Source: Polaribacter sp. (GTDB lineage Bacteria > Bacteroidota > Bacteroidia > Flavobacteriales > Flavobacteriaceae). Taken from it: 17,374 nt of DNA. This document shows, piece after piece, positions 14,245 through 17,374 of this stretch. The DNA is taken from the NCBI GenBank assembly GCA_029248845.1, contig JAQWIO010000053.1, positions 1 to 17,374 of the forward strand. The letters are read 5' to 3'. The notes beneath the pieces were generated by a model that worked only from the letters and a program-made list of their open reading frames with translations, was not told where the DNA came from and searched no databases. Both the position numbers and the translations under genes were made by a program. The stretch's first letter is position 1; every line of letters begins with the position of its first letter.

Positions 14245-15087
14245 TTGAAAATAATAAAAAACATAAACGTTGAAGGGGTTCACTTCAAACCAATTGTAAC
14301 AGACGTTTTTTTTAATAAAAATAAGTGTCCTAAAAAAATACTTATTTTTTGTCATGGATACAAAGGCTTTAAAGATTGGGGTGCTTGGGATTTGATGGCA
14401 AAAGCCTTTGCAAACGCGGGTTTTTTCTTTGTAAAATTTAATTTTTCTCATAATGGAGGCACTGCTGAGCAGCCAATAGATTTTCCAGATTTAGAGGCTT
14501 TTGGAAATAATAATTATTCTAAAGAATTGGATGATTTAGGTAGCGTTATCGATTGGGTTTCTGAAAACTCAGATATTAAAAATGAAATTGATTTAAATGA
14601 TATTTCTTTATTCGGCCATAGTAGAGGCGGAGGTATTGTTTTGTTAAAGTCTAATGAAGATTTAAGAGTTAAAAAGGTCATAACTCTAGCAGGGGTTTCA
14701 GATTTTGAAAGTAGATTTCCAAAAAAAGATAAGTTTAAAAAATGGAAAGAAAAACAAGTGTATTTTGTTAAAAATGGACGAACTTGTCAAAAGATGCCCC
14801 ATTTTTACCAGTTTTTTAGAGATTTTGAAAAAAACGAAAAGAGATTAAATATCAAAAAAGCTACCCAAAATTTAGAAATTCCATTGTTAATTATTCATGG
14901 TAATAAAGATATTTCTGTATCAATAAACGAGGCGGAAAATTTACATAAATGGAATTCAAAGAGTACGTTTAAAATTATTGATAACTCAAATCATGTTTTT
15001 GGAACATCTCATCCATGGAACAAAGAAACATTACCGGAAGAATTATCTGAAGTGATAGAGATAGTAAGTGTTTTTTTGAAAGGATAA
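14245..15087 (+). CDS. Alpha/beta hydrolase (dienelactone hydrolase/esterase-like)
   Basis: A 280-residue soluble serine hydrolase with an intact triad pattern: nucleophile Ser126 in GHSRGGG (124-130), Asp222 in HGNKD (218-222) and His250 in DNSNHVFG; the oxyanion segment is FCHGYKGFKDWGAWD (35-49). No signal peptide is seen, so it probably acts in the cytosol. Substrate unknown. The frame opens after a stop at 14230-14232 and has no ATG until Met51, inside the fold, so the TTG at 14245 is the best start. It is 38 nt upstream of dinB on the same strand and probably co-transcribed with it. Confidence 0.85.
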   Translation: MKIIKNINVEGVHFKPIVTDVFFNKNKCPKKILIFCHGYKGFKDWGAWDLMAKAFANAGFFFVKFNFSHNGGTAEQPIDFPDLEAFGNNNYSKELDDLGSVIDWVSENSDIKNEIDLNDISLFGHSRGGGIVLLKSNEDLRVKKVITLAGVSDFESRFPKKDKFKKWKEKQVYFVKNGRTCQKMPHFYQFFRDFEKNEKRLNIKKATQNLEIPLLIIHGNKDISVSINEAENLHKWNSKSTFKIIDNSNHVFGTSHPWNKETLPEELSEVIEIVSVFLKG

Positions 15088-15113
15088 TTGCAAAAAAACA
15101 CTAACAAATTTCG

Positions 15114-15121
15114 TATTTTCG
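15114..15121 (+). promoter_or_regulatory. Possible dinB -7 element (weak)
   Basis: TATTTTCG differs from TAnnTTTG in one base, with a TTG at 15088-15090 and a long 23-nt spacer. It lies only 4 nt before the dinB ATG, which would give an almost leaderless mRNA. TTTCG (15109-15113) and CGAAA (15120-15124) form a short inverted repeat across it. Confidence 0.25.
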
Positions 15122-15125
15122 AAAG

Positions 15126-16208
15126 ATGGAATTGCAACCACCTTTTCGTAAAATTATTCATGTAGACATGGATGCTTTTTATGCCTCTGTAGCTCAACTA
15201 GACTACCCTGAGTTAAGAGGCAAGGCAATTGCGGTTGGAGGAAATGAAATTAGAGGAGTCGTCTCTGCTGCAAGTTACGAGGCAAGAAAATTTGGAGTAA
15301 AATCTGCAATGACTGGTTTTTTAGCAAAACAAAAATGTCCACATCTTATTTTTGTGAAAACAGACTTTGCTAGATATAAAGAATTATCAGCAAAAATTAG
15401 AGAAATTTTTTACACCTATACAGACTTGGTAGAGCCCCTTTCTTTAGACGAAGCGTATTTAGATGTAACCGTTAATAAAAAAGGGAATCCTTCAGCAAAT
15501 AGTATCGCAAAGGAAATTAGGCAAAAAATTTATGAAGAAACTGGTTTACGAGCCTCTGCGGGTATTTCTATTAATAAATTTATAGCGAAAGTAGCTTCAG
15601 ATATTAATAAACCTAACGGCCAAAAAACAATTCACCCAGAAGAAGTTATTAAATTTTTAGAAGAGCTTCCTATCAATAAGTTCTATGGTATAGGAAAAGT
15701 AATTGCGAGTAAAATGTATAATTGTGGTATTTTTACAGGGAATGATTTAAAGAAAAAAACAGAACCTGAATTGGTTAACTTATTTGGCAAAGTAGGGACT
15801 CATTATTTTAATATTGTTCGTGGAATTCATCATAGTTCTGTAAAGCCAAATAGAATCCGAAAGTCTATTGCTGCAGAAAGAACGTTTACTGAGAATATCT
15901 CATCGGAAATTTTTATGATAGAAAGGTTAGAAAAAATAGCAGAAGAGTTAGAAAAAAGAATGGTAAAGAATGAAACAAAAGGAAAAACTGTAACGGTAAA
16001 AATAAAATACTCAGACTTTACACAACAAACACGAAGTAAAACCAAAGCATATTTTATGCAGTCTAAAAAAGAGTTTTTTCCGGTAGTGAAAGAGTTGGTA
16101 TATCAGGAAAAATTAAAAAATTCCGTACGCTTATTAGGAATTTCTTTTGGGAATTTAGACACCCAAAAAACACCCCCTTTTTGGGTGCAATTAAAGTTTG
16201 ATTTTTAA
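15126..16208 (+). CDS. dinB: DNA polymerase IV (Y-family translesion polymerase)
   Basis: A 360-residue Y-family polymerase for error-prone lesion bypass. Seen: IIHVDMDAFYASV (10-22) with metal-binding Asp14 and Asp16 and steric-gate position Tyr19, SYEARKFGVKSAM (50-62), the catalytic SLDEAYLDV (106-114) with Asp108 and Glu109, ASAGISINKFIAKVASDINKP, a helix-hairpin-helix region (ELPINKFYGIGKVIASKM), and the little-finger domain (TVKIKYSDFTQQTRSKTK). The C-terminal QLKFDF (355-360) looks like a sliding-clamp-binding peptide. Start ATG at 15126 fits the family. The last codons carry a terminator-like hairpin. Confidence 0.96.
   Translation: MELQPPFRKIIHVDMDAFYASVAQLDYPELRGKAIAVGGNEIRGVVSAASYEARKFGVKSAMTGFLAKQKCPHLIFVKTDFARYKELSAKIREIFYTYTDLVEPLSLDEAYLDVTVNKKGNPSANSIAKEIRQKIYEETGLRASAGISINKFIAKVASDINKPNGQKTIHPEEVIKFLEELPINKFYGIGKVIASKMYNCGIFTGNDLKKKTEPELVNLFGKVGTHYFNIVRGIHHSSVKPNRIRKSIAAERTFTENISSEIFMIERLEKIAEELEKRMVKNETKGKTVTVKIKYSDFTQQTRSKTKAYFMQSKKEFFPVVKELVYQEKLKNSVRLLGISFGNLDTQKTPPFWVQLKFDF
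16160..16187 (+). terminator. Hairpin inside the 3' end of dinB
   Basis: CACCCAAAAA (16160-16169), an 8-nt C-rich loop, and TTTTTGGGTG (16178-16187) form a perfect 10-bp stem ending 18 nt before the dinB stop codon. The following sequence (CAATTAAAGTTTGATTTTTAAAAG) is T-rich only after about 12 nt, so it is an imperfect intrinsic terminator. It could protect the 3' end or attenuate entry into the downstream oxidoreductase gene. Confidence 0.45.
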
Positions 16209-16270
16209 AAGTATAAATTTTTCAATCTTTTCTTATTTAAAAAGGAAACTGTTTCTAAAAATAGATATAA

Positions 16271-17374
16271 ATGAATTATAGTTATTGGGAATTAAAGGAA
16301 TGGTTTACCAACATTGATTTTACAATTGTTGGAAGTGGAATTGTTGGTTTAAATTGTGCTTTGCATTTAAAAAAATCCTACCCTAAAGCAACTGTTTTAA
16401 TTCTAGAAAGCGGAATGTTGCCTCAAGGAGCAAGCACAAAGAATGCAGGATTTGCATGTTTCGGTAGTTTATCTGAATTGATAGATGACTTAAAAACACA
16501 TACTTCAGAAGAGGTTTATAATTTGGTTGATAAACGATGGAGAGGATTGCAATTATTACGAGAAAACTTAGGAGATAATAAGATTGATTTTCAGCAACAC
16601 AAAGGATTTGAATTATTTGAATCTAAAGAACTTTTTGAAGACTGTTTGACTGAGAAAGATACTTTAAATAAGTTGTTAAAACCGATGTTTAAAGAAGATG
16701 TTTTTTCGGTTACAGAGAATGTTTTTAACTTTCAAAACAGCTACAATAAATACTTTTCAAATAAATTTGAAGGTCAAATCGATACAGGTAAAATGGCTAT
16801 TGAATTAGTCGCTAAAGTTCAAAAACTAGGGGTTAAAATTCTCAATAACATTTCAGTTGAAAGCTTTATTGAAAATGGCAATAAAGTAGCAATAGAAACC
16901 AATAAAATAGCTTTTAAAACCAATAAATTATGTATTGCTACAAACGGGTTCTCAAATCAACTTTTAGATGAAAAAGTAGCTCCAGCAAGAGCGCAAGTTT
17001 TGATTACGAAACCGATAAAAAACCTCCATATTAAAGGAACATTTCATTTAGATAAAGGGTATTATTACTTTAGAAATATAAACAATAGAATTTTGCTTGG
17101 TGGTGGAAGAAATATTGATTTTGAAACAGAAAAAACCACTGTATTTGGTCACACAAAAATCATTCAAAATAAATTAGAGCAAATTTTAAAAGACATTATT
17201 TTATATAATACTCCCTTTGAGATTGAACACCGGTGGAGCGGTATAATGGGGGTTGGAAAGCAGAAAAAAGCAATAGTAAAACAAGTTTCTAGCAATGTTT
17301 TTTGTGGAATTAGACTCGGGGGAATGGGAGTTGCTATTGGTAGCTTAGTAGGAAAAGAATTGGCAGAATTGGTA
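16271..17374 (+). CDS. FAD-dependent oxidoreductase (DAO family), runs off right edge
   Basis: From ATG 16271 the frame stays open for 368 codons to the window edge. The N-terminus has the FAD-binding Rossmann fold: FTIVGSGIVGLNCALHLKKS (17-36) with GxGxxG at 21-26 and the ribose-binding acid Glu46 in LILES, then LPQGASTKNAGFACFGS (50-66). Later segments are LCIATNGFSNQLL, LLGGGRNIDFETEKT, HRWSGIMGVG and, near the edge, RLGGMGVAIGSLVGKELAEL, the usual C-terminal FAD contact of D-amino-acid-oxidase-like enzymes (glycine oxidase/D-amino acid dehydrogenase relatives). Probably only a few residues are missing. The substrate is unknown. It is 62 nt behind dinB. Confidence 0.88.
   Translation, partial: MNYSYWELKEWFTNIDFTIVGSGIVGLNCALHLKKSYPKATVLILESGMLPQGASTKNAGFACFGSLSELIDDLKTHTSEEVYNLVDKRWRGLQLLRENLGDNKIDFQQHKGFELFESKELFEDCLTEKDTLNKLLKPMFKEDVFSVTENVFNFQNSYNKYFSNKFEGQIDTGKMAIELVAKVQKLGVKILNNISVESFIENGNKVAIETNKIAFKTNKLCIATNGFSNQLLDEKVAPARAQVLITKPIKNLHIKGTFHLDKGYYYFRNINNRILLGGGRNIDFETEKTTVFGHTKIIQNKLEQILKDIILYNTPFEIEHRWSGIMGVGKQKKAIVKQVSSNVFCGIRLGGMGVAIGSLVGKELAELV

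Noticed and set aside
15088..15125. SOS-type operator upstream of dinB
   Set aside because: Only a 5-bp TTTCG/CGAAA inverted repeat is present and it does not resemble the recA upstream dyad; no shared motif supports co-regulation.
1..17374. Mobile element, prophage, CRISPR array, tRNA or rRNA
   Set aside because: No transposase, integrase, spaced repeat array, cloverleaf or rRNA-like stretch was seen on either strand; all long frames are assigned to core functions.

Overview
This is a low-GC chromosomal segment of a Bacteroidota bacterium, most likely a marine member of the Flavobacteriaceae (Polaribacter/Tenacibaculum-like). The assignment rests on three things: the protein sequences, AT-rich intergenic DNA without Shine-Dalgarno sequences, and promoters of the Bacteroidota type (TTG ... 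TAnnTTTG). No taxonomic search was possible, so the genus is a guess. Almost everything is housekeeping or core metabolism. I see no insertion sequence, prophage, CRISPR array, tRNA or rRNA, and no convincing undescribed multi-gene system.

Left part (1-4114): the 5' end of rnr (RNase R) runs off the left edge on the minus strand. A YegS/BmrU-type lipid kinase follows on the plus strand. A very AT-rich 511-bp gap with repeated short motifs comes next, leading to rpiB and an ElaA-type acetyltransferase (plus strand). A minus-strand pair (aldose 1-epimerase-like protein, then rluE-type pseudouridine synthase) converges on the acetyltransferase.

Middle part (4207-8134): recA has a strong intrinsic terminator. 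A GNAT acetyltransferase begins exactly at that terminator and meets dut tail to tail. gpsA follows, then a small ACT-like protein of unknown role.

Right part (8138-17374): an MFS exporter sits 3 nt behind the ACT-like gene, followed by an NhaC-type Na+/H+ antiporter. On the minus strand are pheS and a small unknown protein downstream of it. gdhA (NADP-glutamate dehydrogenase) diverges from pheS across a region holding a symmetric two-step dyad. An alpha/beta hydrolase with a TTG start, dinB (DNA polymerase IV) and a nearly complete FAD-dependent oxidoreductase close the window.

Functional links are modest: RecA, DinB and dUTPase belong to DNA repair and nucleotide hygiene; GpsA and the lipid kinase to phospholipid metabolism; RNase R, RluE and PheS to RNA and translation. 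The most interesting signals are non-coding: the repeat-bearing AT-rich gap before rpiB, the nested dyad between pheS and gdhA, a terminator oriented antisense to the rpiB-elaA pair, and an intrinsic-terminator-like hairpin inside the last codons of dinB.
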